A DNA stretch of 18,761 nt from Faecalibacterium sp. UBA7177 (lineage in GTDB: Bacteria; Bacillota; Clostridia; Oscillospirales; Ruminococcaceae): NCBI GenBank assembly GCA_002491225.1, contig DKVN01000112.1, forward strand, positions 1,566 through 20,326, in the 5' to 3' direction. The notes beneath the pieces were generated by a model. The model was not told the DNA's origin. It was given only the letters and a program-made list of their open reading frames with translations, and did not search any database. Below are positions 1 to 7,019 of the stretch, in pieces; within the stretch, counting starts at the first letter, position 1, and each line of letters starts with the position of its first letter. Both the position numbers and the translations under genes were made by a program.

Positions 1-2
1 TG

Positions 3-239
3 GCCATCTTCACCTTCATCAACTCCTGGAACGACTATTTCATGCAGTTGATCATGCTGGCCAGCAGCGAGTTCTACACCATCCCGCTCGGCATCGCCAC
101 CCTGCAGGCCGAGACCAGCGTCGACCTGGGCCTTTTGATGGCGGGCGCGGCTCTGGCCTCGGTGCCGATCATCATCGTCTTCCTCATCTTCCAAAAGTAC
201 TTCACCCAGGGCATCACCATGGGCGCGGTCAAGGGCTAA
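3..239 (+). CDS. Carbohydrate ABC transporter permease, C-terminal part (MalG/UgpE type), truncated by window start
   Basis: The reading frame is open from base 3 and gives the last 78 residues of an inner permease subunit. Two features fit the MalG-type sugar permease family: the FINSWNDYF stretch, typical of the segment after the EAA loop, and the ending YFTQGITMGAVKG, which closes very many family members. Two hydrophobic helices are visible (around IPLGIATL and the stretch ending VPIIIVFLIF). The protein would sit in the cytoplasmic membrane and pair with a second permease, a solute-binding protein and an MsmK-like ATPase, all outside the window. nanQ starts 14 bases downstream and nanA follows, so the substrate is inferred to be sialic acid or a sialoside. 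ATG codons inside the frame are internal, not the start. Confidence 0.9.
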   Translation, partial: AIFTFINSWNDYFMQLIMLASSEFYTIPLGIATLQAETSVDLGLLMAGAALASVPIIIVFLIFQKYFTQGITMGAVKG

Positions 240-252
240 GGGGGGCGGCAGT

Positions 253-705
253 ATGATCGTTGCACCCAATGCTGCCGCGGCCAGCTACCGGGGCATCCAT
301 CCCAATCTCGACCTCGCGCTCGGGCACATCACCCCGGAGTTTCTGGCCTCGGTGCCCACCCAAAAGCAGCAGCTGGCGGGGGATGACGTCTATGTCACCC
401 GGTTCGACTACACCACCCTGCCGCCCGAGGAGACCTTTTACGAGGCGCACGAGCGGTATCTGGACATCCACATCCTGCTCTCGGGGGCCGAGCGGGTGGA
501 CATCGCCCCGCCCGACACCCTGACCCGCTTCGAGAGCAGGCCGGAGGCCGATTTCTACGCCTACCGGGGCGAGGCGGCCCAGCGGCTGGTGCTGCGGCCG
601 GGCAGCTTTCTGGTGGTTTTCCCGGAGGACGCCCACCGCATCAAGATGTATCTCGATGCGCCCGAGCCGGTCAGCAAGGCGGTTTTCAAGGTGCGTATCC
701 GGTAA
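253..705 (+). CDS. nanQ: YhcH/YjgK/YiaL family protein, NanQ-like sialic acid anomerase
   Basis: A 150-aa single-domain cupin-like protein. Family hallmarks are visible: YEAHERYLDIH at residues 63-73 (His66 and His73 with Glu64 as likely metal ligands), GAE at 78-80, FPEDAH at 123-128 and the Lys-rich end with K142 and K146. Members linked to sialic acid operons (E. coli NanQ/YhcH) are thought to speed interconversion of Neu5Ac anomers; other members sit with beta-galactosidase or ascorbate genes, so the family alone does not fix the substrate. Placement between a sugar ABC permease and nanA supports the sialic acid role. The ATG at 253 follows an AAGGGGGG ribosome binding site and the length is normal for the family. 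Expected to be cytosolic. Confidence 0.88.
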   Translation: MIVAPNAAAASYRGIHPNLDLALGHITPEFLASVPTQKQQLAGDDVYVTRFDYTTLPPEETFYEAHERYLDIHILLSGAERVDIAPPDTLTRFESRPEADFYAYRGEAAQRLVLRPGSFLVVFPEDAHRIKMYLDAPEPVSKAVFKVRIR

Positions 706-734
706 CAAAGTGCACCGCACGGCATCCCATCACG

Positions 735-759
735 CCCGGCCCGCGGCGTGCGGGCCGGG
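735..759 (+). other. GC hairpin between nanQ and nanA
   Basis: A perfect 10-bp stem (735-744 with 750-759) around a 5-base loop lies in the 94-base gap between nanQ and nanA. No T-run follows, so it is not a standard intrinsic terminator. It could stabilise a processed mRNA end or tune nanA relative to the upstream genes. Function not established. Confidence 0.5.
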
Positions 760-799
760 GGGTTCTCAAAATTCTCCCAAAGTAAGGAGGGCATCTCTT

Positions 800-1711
800 T
801 TGAGCAAGGATACTGCAAAATTCCAGGGCATCATCCCGGCGTTTTACGCCTGCTATGACAAGGACGGCGCGATCAGCCCGGCGGCGGTGCGCGCGATGGC
901 GCGTTACCTGCTGGAAAAAGGAGTCAAGGGCCTGTATGTGGGCGGCTCCTCGGGCGAGTGCATCTACCAGAGCGTGGCCGAGCGCAAGCTGGTGCTCGAA
1001 AACGTGATGGCCGAGGTGGGCGGCAAGCTCACGGTCATCGCGCATGTGGCCTGCAACAACACGGCGGACAGCCGCGAGCTGGCGGCCCACGCCGAGAGCC
1101 TCGGGGTGGACGCGATCGCGGCCATCCCGCCCATCTACTTCCATCTGCCCCCGGCGGCCATCGCCCAGTACTGGAACGACATCTCGGCGGCGGCCCCGAA
1201 CACCGATTTCGTCATCTACAACATCCCGCAGCTGGCGGGCGTGGCCCTCACGGGGTCGCTGCTGGCCGAGATGCTCAAAAATGAGCGGGTCATCGCGGTG
1301 AAAAACTCCTCGATGCCGGTGCAGGATATCCAGATGTGGCGGGACGCCGGGGCCTTTGTCTTCAACGGCCCGGACGAGCAGCTCTTCTCGGGCCTCGCGG
1401 CCGGCGCGGGCGGCGGCATCGGCGGCACCTACGCGGTCATGCCGGAGCTCTATCTCGCCATCTTCAGCGCCTACAAGGCCGGGGATGTGGAGAAGGGCCG
1501 CGCGGTGCAGAACGAGTGCTGCCGCATCATCTACAAGATGTGCGAGGCCAAGGGCAACCTCTATGCGGTGATGAAAGAGATCCTCCGCCGCACCGGAGGC
1601 CCGGACATCGGCGGCGTGCGCGCACCCCTGCCGAACCTCGCCCCCTCCGACTCTGCCATCGTCGATGAGGCCGCCGCCATGATCGCGGCCGCCATCAAGG
1701 CGTACTGCTGA
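800..1711 (+). CDS. nanA: N-acetylneuraminate lyase
   Basis: A 303-aa class I aldolase of the DHDPS/NAL family, which splits N-acetylneuraminate into N-acetylmannosamine and pyruvate in the cytosol. GGSSGE at residues 48-53 binds the pyruvate carboxylate, Tyr140 opens the YNIPQLAG motif, Lys168 (in IAVKNSS) is the predicted Schiff-base lysine, and GIGGTY at 206-211 matches the NAL substrate loop. Their spacing matches E. coli NanA (Tyr137, Lys165). The TTG start at 800 is chosen because TAAGGAGGG lies 9-10 bases upstream; the frame is open further upstream, but that part overlaps the end of nanQ and does not look like protein of this family. The upstream permease and NanQ make a sialic acid catabolic operon the best reading. 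nanE and nanK are not in the window. Confidence 0.93.
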   Translation: MSKDTAKFQGIIPAFYACYDKDGAISPAAVRAMARYLLEKGVKGLYVGGSSGECIYQSVAERKLVLENVMAEVGGKLTVIAHVACNNTADSRELAAHAESLGVDAIAAIPPIYFHLPPAAIAQYWNDISAAAPNTDFVIYNIPQLAGVALTGSLLAEMLKNERVIAVKNSSMPVQDIQMWRDAGAFVFNGPDEQLFSGLAAGAGGGIGGTYAVMPELYLAIFSAYKAGDVEKGRAVQNECCRIIYKMCEAKGNLYAVMKEILRRTGGPDIGGVRAPLPNLAPSDSAIVDEAAAMIAAAIKAYC

Positions 1712-1725
1712 TTGGCAGGCGGCAT

Positions 1726-1809
1726 CCGGGGGCGCTGCCCCCGGGCCCCTGCCAGGGGGAAATCTTCCCCCTGGACCCCCATTCTGCCGCAGAACAATTG
1801 TTCTGCGGC
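1726..1809. repeat. Cluster of three GC-rich palindromes downstream of nanA
   Basis: Three hairpins follow one another: 1726-1733/1737-1744 (CCGGGGGC, 3-base loop), 1752-1761/1765-1774 (CCAGGGGGAA, 3-base loop), and an uninterrupted 24-base palindrome at 1786-1809 centred on CAATTG. No T-run follows, so terminator function on the plus strand is uncertain. The compact look, with G/C blocks around short spacers between convergent genes, resembles dispersed intergenic palindromes of clostridial genomes. Only one copy is seen here, so repetition in the genome is inference. Confidence 0.6.
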
Positions 1810-1820
1810 GGGGAAATTAC

Positions 1821-1865
1821 AAAAAATGGCCCGCGCGGTGCCTTTTTAGGGCGCTGCGCGGGCCA
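1821..1865 (-). terminator. Intrinsic terminator of the GNAT-hflX-77aa operon
   Basis: On the minus strand a stem with arms TGGCCCGCGC and GCGCGGGCCA (1856-1865 with 1827-1836), extended by inner GCGCC/GGCAC pairing, is followed by six T (1821-1826). It lies just after the stop of the 77-aa gene at 1892. Confidence 0.88.
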
Positions 1866-1891
1866 GTGTTATGATGCGGTATTGGAAAAAA

Positions 1892-2125
1892 TTATTGGGG
1901 GTCTTCGTCCTTGGGCTTTGCTGTGCCCAAACGGCTCAGGACAAGGCCGGTGCAGGTGACTACGACAACGCAGAGATACATCCCCATCCCGAGCAGCATC
2001 CCCGCGCCATAATCGCCCAGCCCATTGAAAAAGCTGCCGCACAGGCTGCTGAAAAGCACCCCGCCAACCGCGACAAGCACCCCGCACAGCAGGGATTTCC
2101 CAACCCCGATGAGATTGTGATCCAT
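1892..2125 (-). CDS. Small membrane protein with two transmembrane helices, unknown function
   Basis: A 77-aa protein with two clear hydrophobic helices, about residues 10-32 and 41-65, joined by a short loop, and a charged tail ending KPKDEDPQ. Four cysteines (residues 14, 29, 52 and 58) lie in or beside the helices. The start at 2125 (MDHN) is chosen because GGAGG lies 8 bases upstream. It sits 34 bases after the hflX stop and just before a strong terminator, so it is the last gene of the GNAT-hflX unit. I do not recognise a family, and co-transcription is the only hint of a role. The longer upstream frame overlaps the hflX coding end and is not used. Confidence 0.7.
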   Translation of the reverse strand: MDHNLIGVGKSLLCGVLVAVGGVLFSSLCGSFFNGLGDYGAGMLLGMGMYLCVVVVTCTGLVLSRLGTAKPKDEDPQ

Positions 2126-2159
2126 CCGGCATTCCTCCATATCGTCCGATTTGTAATCC

Positions 2160-3416
2160 TCACTCCGCCAGATAGGGCTGGTAGAGGTGCAGGTCCTCGA
2201 TCCGGGCGAGGCCCTCGAGGTAAACTCCGTCGGGGCGGTATTCCTCCTTCTGGATGCTGCCCGCCTGGCGCATCGGCTCGGCGAGGCCGAGCTGGTCATA
2301 GGGCAGCAGCGCCTTCACCGGGCGCATCCGGGCGGCGAGTGCCTTGTCCATTGCGGCCAGCAGCGCGGGCAGGCCGCGGCCGGTTTTGGCGCTGGTCAGC
2401 AGGATCTCCGGCGCAAAGCCCAGCGCCCCGGCCCGGTCGCATTTGTTGTACACGGTCAGCTGCGGGATCTCGGCGCAGCCGAGGCTCGCCAGCACCTCGT
2501 CGGTCACCGCCAGCTGGGCCTCCCGCTCCTCGTCGCTGGCGTCCGCCACCTTGACGATCAGATCCGAGTAGGCGGCCTCCTCGAGGGTGCTCTTAAAGGC
2601 CTCGACCAGCTTATGGGGCAGGCGGCTCACAAAGCCCACCGTGTCCACCAGGATCACCGGCAGCCCGCTGGGCAGGCTCAGCCGACGCGCGGTGGGGTCG
2701 AGGGTGGCGAACAGCATGTCCGCCTCCGGCACCCCGGCCCCGCACAGCGCGTTCATCAGGCTGGATTTGCCCACGTTGGTGTACCCCACCAAACTGATCA
2801 CCGGCAGCCCGCTCTTGCGCCGGGCCCGGCGGTTTTCGCCCCGGCGCTTTTCCAGCTCCTTCAGGCGGCGCTCCAAACTCTCGATCCGCTCCCGCACATA
2901 TCGGCGGTCCAGCTCCAGCCGGCTCTCGCCCGCGCCGCGCCGCGCGCCGCCACCGCCGCCGCCACCGCCGCCCTGGCGGCTCAGCGCCTCGCCCAGCCCG
3001 GCCAGCCGGGGCAGGCGGTACCGCTGCATCGCCAGCTCGGTCTGCAGCTTGCCCTCGCTGGTCACCGCCCGGCTCTGGAAGATCTCCAAAATCAGCATCG
3101 TCCGGTCGATCACCTCGACTTCGAGCGCCTCGCTCAGGTTGCGCAGCTGGCTGCCGGTCAGCTCTCCGTCAAAGATGGCGAGCCCGGCCTCTAAATTGTG
3201 GCAGGTCAGCCGGGCCTCGGCCAGCTTGCCCTCGCCCAGCACCGTGCCGGTCTCGGGCGCGGCCCGCCGCTGCAGCACATAGCCCACCGGCTCCATCCCC
3301 CGCGCGCGGGCCAGCGCCGCCAGCTCGTCCAGGCTGCGGTCGGGGTCAAATTCGCCCAGATCCAGCCCCAGCAGCAGCGCGCGCGGGGCGTGGACATTGG
3401 TTTGTTGTTCTGTCAT
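2160..3416 (-). CDS. hflX: GTPase HflX
   Basis: A 418-aa translational GTPase of the HflX branch of the Obg-HflX group, which binds the 50S subunit and rescues stalled or stressed ribosomes. The N-terminal HflX domain (about 1-165) ends in the conserved GAGESRLELDRR (161-172), followed by a charged coiled coil (about 170-200). The G domain has G1 GYTNVGKSS (211-219), G3 DTVGF (258-262), G4 NKCD (324-327) and a TSAK G5-like motif (341-344). Length is normal. An odd point is an uninterrupted run of nine glycines (149-157), encoded by a GCC/ACC-type microsatellite at about 2946-2976. It lies in the middle of a three-gene unit, 30 bases after the GNAT stop. The start is the ATG at 3416 behind a weak GAGGT site. 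Confidence 0.95.
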   Translation of the reverse strand: MTEQQTNVHAPRALLLGLDLGEFDPDRSLDELAALARARGMEPVGYVLQRRAAPETGTVLGEGKLAEARLTCHNLEAGLAIFDGELTGSQLRNLSEALEVEVIDRTMLILEIFQSRAVTSEGKLQTELAMQRYRLPRLAGLGEALSRQGGGGGGGGGARRGAGESRLELDRRYVRERIESLERRLKELEKRRGENRRARRKSGLPVISLVGYTNVGKSSLMNALCGAGVPEADMLFATLDPTARRLSLPSGLPVILVDTVGFVSRLPHKLVEAFKSTLEEAAYSDLIVKVADASDEEREAQLAVTDEVLASLGCAEIPQLTVYNKCDRAGALGFAPEILLTSAKTGRGLPALLAAMDKALAARMRPVKALLPYDQLGLAEPMRQAGSIQKEEYRPDGVYLEGLARIEDLHLYQPYLAE

Positions 3417-3446
3417 AAATACCTCGTCTTTTGTATGATAGGGCCG

Positions 3447-4031
3447 TTAAAGATCCGGCCTCTGTTTCTGGTAAACATGGCACGGCACCGGGGTGCCGTC
3501 AAACTTGTGGTAGATATCGTCATGGTCGTACGCAAAGCCGTTTTTCAGCATCACCCGGCCGCTGGCAGGGTTTTGCACCGCGTGGCAGCAGGCGAGCCAG
3601 CTTCCGCCCACCTGCTCGAACCAGTACCCGCACACCGCTCCCAGCGCCTCGGTGGTGTAGCCGCTGCCCCACCAACGGCGGCCGACGCAGTAGCCCGGCT
3701 CCCAGATCCCGTCCGAGAAATCCAGCCCCGCGGCCTGCCAGGGCGCGGCGTCGCTGCTCTCGCTCTGCATCAGGCTGATCGAGCCGATCAGCGTGCCCTC
3801 CTGCCGCAGTGTGATGCCCCACTGGTAGGTCTCGCGGCGGGCATAGTCCTGCACCCACTGGCGCAGCAGCCCGGCCGTGGCCGCGGCGCTCTCGTGGGGC
3901 GGCCAGCGCAGATACCGGGTCACCGCGGGGTCGCTGGCCCAGTGCTCGTACATCGCCGGGGCGTCCGCCTCGTAAAACCGCCGCAGCACAAGCCGCGGGG
4001 TGATCAGTTCTTCGGTGCCAAGGTGACGCAT
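3447..4031 (-). CDS. GNAT family N-acetyltransferase (RimJ/RimL-like)
   Basis: A 194-aa acetyltransferase of the RimJ/RimL/SpeG-like GNAT branch. TPRLVLRRF (11-19) is the usual first strand. The acetyl-CoA loop region is RRWWGSGYTTEAL (118-130), in the place of the R/Q-x-x-G-x-G/A loop, and the C-terminal core has N154 and the LKNGF ending (162-166). Members acetylate ribosomal protein N-termini, polyamines or small molecules; the substrate here cannot be told. The ATG at 4031 follows GGGAGGAG with a 6-base gap. The frame runs further upstream, but that part crosses the predicted promoter at 4096-4125 and is unlikely to be translated. First gene of the unit with hflX, which hints at a ribosome-related role but does not prove it. 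Confidence 0.88.
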   Translation of the reverse strand: MRHLGTEELITPRLVLRRFYEADAPAMYEHWASDPAVTRYLRWPPHESAAATAGLLRQWVQDYARRETYQWGITLRQEGTLIGSISLMQSESSDAAPWQAAGLDFSDGIWEPGYCVGRRWWGSGYTTEALGAVCGYWFEQVGGSWLACCHAVQNPASGRVMLKNGFAYDHDDIYHKFDGTPVPCHVYQKQRPDL

Positions 4032-4095
4032 GGCGCTCTCCTCCCTCCGGCGCGGCATCCCGCCGCGCAGCCACTGATGGGGCCAGAATAGATGT

Positions 4096-4125
4096 ATTAT
4101 AGCATACACACCTGCCACGATGCAA
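4096..4125 (-). promoter_or_regulatory. Sigma-A promoter of the GNAT-hflX operon
   Basis: On the minus strand TTGCAT (4120-4125) and TATAAT (4096-4101) are 18 bases apart. The -10 box carries the extended TG motif (TGCTATAAT). It points to the GNAT gene about 65 bases downstream and is divergent from the MATE promoter. Confidence 0.8.
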
Positions 4126-4177
4126 AAAACAGGGCGCAGCGGCGCGGAACCGCGCGCAGATTTTCTACCGCCCGCCC

Positions 4178-4206
4178 TTGACAAGCGCCGAAAAAGGCAC
4201 TATGAT
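4178..4206 (+). promoter_or_regulatory. Sigma-A promoter of the MATE gene
   Basis: TTGACA (4178-4183), a 17-base spacer and TATGAT (4201-4206) are almost consensus. Transcription should start near 4213, giving a leader of about 80 bases. The -35 box overlaps the TTG that could be taken as an upstream start, which argues against the longer protein. Confidence 0.88.
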
Positions 4207-4275
4207 TGTTTTGTTTAGAACTATTTTCCCGCCCGGCCGCAGCCTGCAAACCGTGGGCACGGCCCGCGCAGGGTC

Positions 4276-4291
4276 AAAGGAGCGTTCCTTT
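4276..4291 (+). promoter_or_regulatory. Hairpin covering the MATE ribosome binding site
   Basis: AAAGGA (4276-4281) is the Shine-Dalgarno and is followed, after the loop GCGT, by its exact complement TCCTTT (4286-4291), directly next to the ATG at 4292. Folded, it would hide the ribosome binding site. The pairing is read directly from sequence; any regulatory effect is inference, since six mostly weak pairs give only moderate stability. Confidence 0.5.
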
Positions 4292-5734
4292 ATGGCGCAA
4301 AAAGATATGGTGCAAAAAGACCAACCCGAAAAAGCCGCCCAGGGCAGCGACTTCCTTGGCACCGAGCCGGTGGGCAAGCTGCTGGCCCGGATGGCGGTGC
4401 CCACTGTGGCCGCCCAGCTGATCAACATGCTCTACAACATTGTCGACCGCATCTACATCGGCCACATCCCCGAGGTGGGGGCCCTGGCCCTGACCGGGGT
4501 GGGGGTCTGCATGCCGCTGATCATGATCGTCTCGGCCTTTGCGGCGCTGGTCAGCAGCGGCGGCGCGCCCCGCGCCTCCATCTTTATGGGGGCGGGCAAC
4601 AGTGATTCGGCCGAAAAGACCCTCGGCAGCTGCTTCACCCTGCAGCTCATCGTCTCGGCGGTGCTCACGCCGGTGCTGCTGCTCTTTGGCCGCAGCATGC
4701 TGCTGGCCTTCGGCGCCAGCGAAAACACCATCGAATACGCCGCCAGCTACATGTCCATCTACGCGCTGGGCACCGTCTTTGTGCAGCTCACCCTCGGGAT
4801 GAACGCCTTCATCACCGCCCAGGGCTTTACCCGCACCGCCATGAGCTCGGTGCTGATCGGTGCGGTGACCAATATCGTGCTCGACCCGATCTTTATCTTC
4901 GCGCTCGGCATGGGGGTGCGGGGCGCGGCGCTGGCCACCATCCTCTCGCAGGCCATCTCCTGCTGCTGGGTGGTCGGCTTTCTGGCGGGCAAAAAAAGCA
5001 TCCTGCGGCTGCGCCCCGGCTGCCTCAAGCCGGTGCCCGCCCTGCTGCTGCCCGCCCTGGCGCTGGGCCTGGCCGCCTTTATCATGCAGGCCAGCGAGAG
5101 CATCCTCTCGATCTGCTTCAACTCCTCGCTGCTGCGCTACGGCGGCGATATCGCGGTGGGCGCGATGACCATCCTCACCAGTGTCACCCAGTTTGCCATG
5201 CTGCCGATGCAGGGGGTGGGGCAGGGGGCCCAGCCGATCATCAGCTACAACTACGGGGCGCAAAACCGCGGCCGGGTCAAGCAGGCCTTCGGGCTGCTGC
5301 TGCGCGCCGACCTGACCTATTCGCTGCTGCTCTGGGCGCTGGTGCTGCTCGTCCCCGGCATGTTCGCGGGGCTCTTCACCAATGACCCCGCCCTGCTGGC
5401 CTATGCCAGCCGCGCGCTGCGGGTCTATCAGGCCGCGCTCGGCCCCTTTGGCGCGCAGATCGCCTGCCAGCTCGGCTTCAACGCCCTCGGCAACGCCAAG
5501 GCCTCCATCACGGTGGCGGTGCTGCGCAAGTTCATCCTGCTCATCCCGCTCATCTACATCCTGCCGCACTTCTTTCCGGCGAATCAGGCCTTTGCGGTCT
5601 ACCTGGCCGAGCCGGTGGCCGATATCATCTCGGTGATTTTTACCGTCTGCCTCTTTGCCGCCCAGTTCAAAAAGGCGCTGGCCGGCATGAAGGACCCCGG
5701 CGCCGCCCCGGCGAGCGAGGCCTCCGGCAACTGA
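4292..5734 (+). CDS. MATE family efflux transporter
   Basis: A 480-aa polytopic membrane protein with about twelve hydrophobic helices in two similar halves. The N-half has the conserved PTVAAQLINMLYNIVDRIYIG-type helix 1 region followed by alternating helices. The C-half carries MLPMQGVGQGAQPIISYNYG, split by family convention into GxGxGxQPI and the SYNYGA signature. MATE proteins use a Na+ or H+ gradient to export cationic drugs, dyes or metabolites; the sequence looks like the MepA/DinF-like clostridial group, but substrate is unknown. The ATG at 4292 is chosen because AAAGGAG precedes it and because the promoter overlaps the upstream alternative start. It appears to be a single-gene unit between its own promoter and the terminator at 5773-5812. 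Confidence 0.93.
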   Translation: MAQKDMVQKDQPEKAAQGSDFLGTEPVGKLLARMAVPTVAAQLINMLYNIVDRIYIGHIPEVGALALTGVGVCMPLIMIVSAFAALVSSGGAPRASIFMGAGNSDSAEKTLGSCFTLQLIVSAVLTPVLLLFGRSMLLAFGASENTIEYAASYMSIYALGTVFVQLTLGMNAFITAQGFTRTAMSSVLIGAVTNIVLDPIFIFALGMGVRGAALATILSQAISCCWVVGFLAGKKSILRLRPGCLKPVPALLLPALALGLAAFIMQASESILSICFNSSLLRYGGDIAVGAMTILTSVTQFAMLPMQGVGQGAQPIISYNYGAQNRGRVKQAFGLLLRADLTYSLLLWALVLLVPGMFAGLFTNDPALLAYASRALRVYQAALGPFGAQIACQLGFNALGNAKASITVAVLRKFILLIPLIYILPHFFPANQAFAVYLAEPVADIISVIFTVCLFAAQFKKALAGMKDPGAAPASEASGN

Positions 5735-5772
5735 GCGCAAAGCCCCGCACAGACACAAAACCGAACAGACAG

Positions 5773-5812
5773 AAAAAACCACCGGGAAACGAGCGTTTCT
5801 CGGTGGTTTTTT
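5773..5812. terminator. Bidirectional terminator between the MATE gene and tRNA-Gly
   Basis: A long stem, AAAAAACCACCG...GAAACG / GTTTCtCGGTGGTTTTTT, with loop AGC and one G-T pair, has six A on one side and six T on the other. It can therefore stop MATE transcripts on the plus strand and tRNA transcripts on the minus strand. Its right end touches the tRNA 3' end. Confidence 0.9.
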
Positions 5813-5887
5813 GGAGCGGGTTACGAGACTCGAACTCGCTACCTTCTGCTTGGGAAGCAGACGCTCTACCGGGTGAGCTAAACCCGC
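5812..5887 (-). tRNA. tRNA-Gly (anticodon CCC)
   Basis: The minus strand folds as a 76-base cloverleaf. Acceptor GCGGGTT pairs with AACCCGC, the D arm runs from GCTC to GAGC, and the anticodon stem TCTGC/GCAGA encloses the loop TTCCCAA, so the anticodon is CCC (reads GGG). The T arm is GCGAG TTCGAGT CTCGT. U73, the usual bacterial glycine discriminator, is followed by an encoded CCA. It has its own promoter and a terminator at its 3' end, so it is likely a single-tRNA transcript. Confidence 0.96.
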
Positions 5888-5906
5888 AGCTTTGGAATGC
5901 TCTCTT

Positions 5907-5935
5907 ATTGTACCCCGCCCGGCGCCAAAAGTCAA
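5907..5935 (-). promoter_or_regulatory. Promoter of tRNA-Gly
   Basis: On the minus strand TTGACT (5930-5935), a 17-base spacer and TACAAT (5907-5912) sit about 20 bases before the tRNA 5' end. It is divergent from the glycosyltransferase promoter. Confidence 0.88.
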
Positions 5936-5994
5936 GCCCCCTGAACGACGCAGACGCAAAGGAAAACCGGACAAACGTCCTCAAACGCTGGAAA

Positions 5995-6023
5995 TTGCAT
6001 TCTGCGGGGGAACATGATATAAT
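5995..6023 (+). promoter_or_regulatory. Promoter of the glycosyltransferase-rml cluster
   Basis: TTGCAT (5995-6000), a 17-base spacer and a perfect TATAAT (6018-6023). Transcription should start near 6030, about 95 bases before the TTG start at 6125. Confidence 0.82.
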
Positions 6024-6124
6024 TATCCTGTCTTATCATGTGCTCTGTGCGGGCGGCGCCCGGCATCGGGGCATCCCGGCCGGGGGCCAAAGCGCCGCGC
6101 GGCCGCGCGAAAGGGGAGGTTGAT

Positions 6125-6901
6125 TTGGCAGGGCAGGGGGTCAGCGCCAGCATCGTGGTCTACGGTGGCTGGCAGGAGGCCGCGGCGGCGGCAAACTCGG
6201 TACTCCGGTATACCCAGGCCCAGCCCTTTTCGCTCTATCTGATCGACAACGCCAGCCCGGACGGCTCCGCCCGGCAGCTGGGCGAGGCGGTCACCGACCC
6301 GCGGGCCGAGCTGATCGCCCTGCCCGCCAACCGGGGCTTTGGCGGCGGGCACAACGCGGTGCTGAGCCGCCTTTCCAGCCGGTATCATTTTGTGCTCAAC
6401 CCGGACATCCTAATAGAGGAGGACGTGCTGGGGGCGATCTGCGGCTGGATGGACGCGCACCCGGATGTGGTGATGGCCACCCCGCAGCTCTACTTCCCGG
6501 ATGGCCGCATCCAGCACCTGCCCCGGCGCAAACCCAACCTCATGGGGCTGCTGGCCCGGCAGCTGCCGGGCGGCGCGCTCGAACGCTACAACCGCCACTA
6601 CACCATGCAGGACGAGGACCTCACCGAGGTGCAGGACATCCAGTTCTGCACCGGCAGCTTTTTCTGCATCCGCACCGAGGTTTTCCGGGAGATGGGCGGC
6701 TTCGATGAGGGGTACTTTATGTATGTCGAGGACGCGGACATCACCCAAAAAGCGCTGCAGTACGGCCGGGTCTGCCTGCTGCCGCAGTTTCGGGCCATCC
6801 ATGCCTGGCACCGCACCCCGGCCCACCGGGGCAGCCACTTTATGATGCAGCTCAAGAGCATGGGCCGGTACTTCCGCAAGTGGGGCTTTGCGCTGAAATA
6901 G
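6125..6901 (+). CDS. Family 2 glycosyltransferase, probable rhamnosyltransferase
   Basis: A 258-aa GT-A fold enzyme of family GT2, without membrane helices. Visible motifs are the nucleotide-binding DNASPDGS (41-48), NRGFGGGHN (69-77), LNPD in the DxD position (91-94), GSFFCIR (177-183) and GGFDEGYFMYVEDAD (191-205), which holds the acceptor-side acidic residues. This set is typical of WbbL/RfbF-like rhamnosyltransferases. Because genes for dTDP-rhamnose synthesis follow, the donor is inferred to be dTDP-L-rhamnose and the product a cell-wall or surface polysaccharide. The TTG at 6125 is chosen because GGGGAGG lies 5 bases upstream. An ATG at 6038 would add 29 Arg/Gly/Ala-rich residues and has no binding site. 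Confidence 0.88.
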   Translation: MAGQGVSASIVVYGGWQEAAAAANSVLRYTQAQPFSLYLIDNASPDGSARQLGEAVTDPRAELIALPANRGFGGGHNAVLSRLSSRYHFVLNPDILIEEDVLGAICGWMDAHPDVVMATPQLYFPDGRIQHLPRRKPNLMGLLARQLPGGALERYNRHYTMQDEDLTEVQDIQFCTGSFFCIRTEVFREMGGFDEGYFMYVEDADITQKALQYGRVCLLPQFRAIHAWHRTPAHRGSHFMMQLKSMGRYFRKWGFALK

Positions 6902-7019
6902 GCGGCCCCCTTTTCTCTGTAGATAGCGGCGCGGCTCCGCTTTGTGTCAGGTCGCAGAATCATACTACGGGCGCGCCCTTTGCGGGGGCCGCGCCGAAAA
7001 AAGGAGCGATGCGCAAACC

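Noticed and set aside
4274..5974. Long minus-strand open frame opposite the MATE gene and tRNA
   Set aside because: It is His/Gly/Gln-rich, the usual antisense image of a GC-rich membrane protein gene, and runs through the terminator and tRNA.
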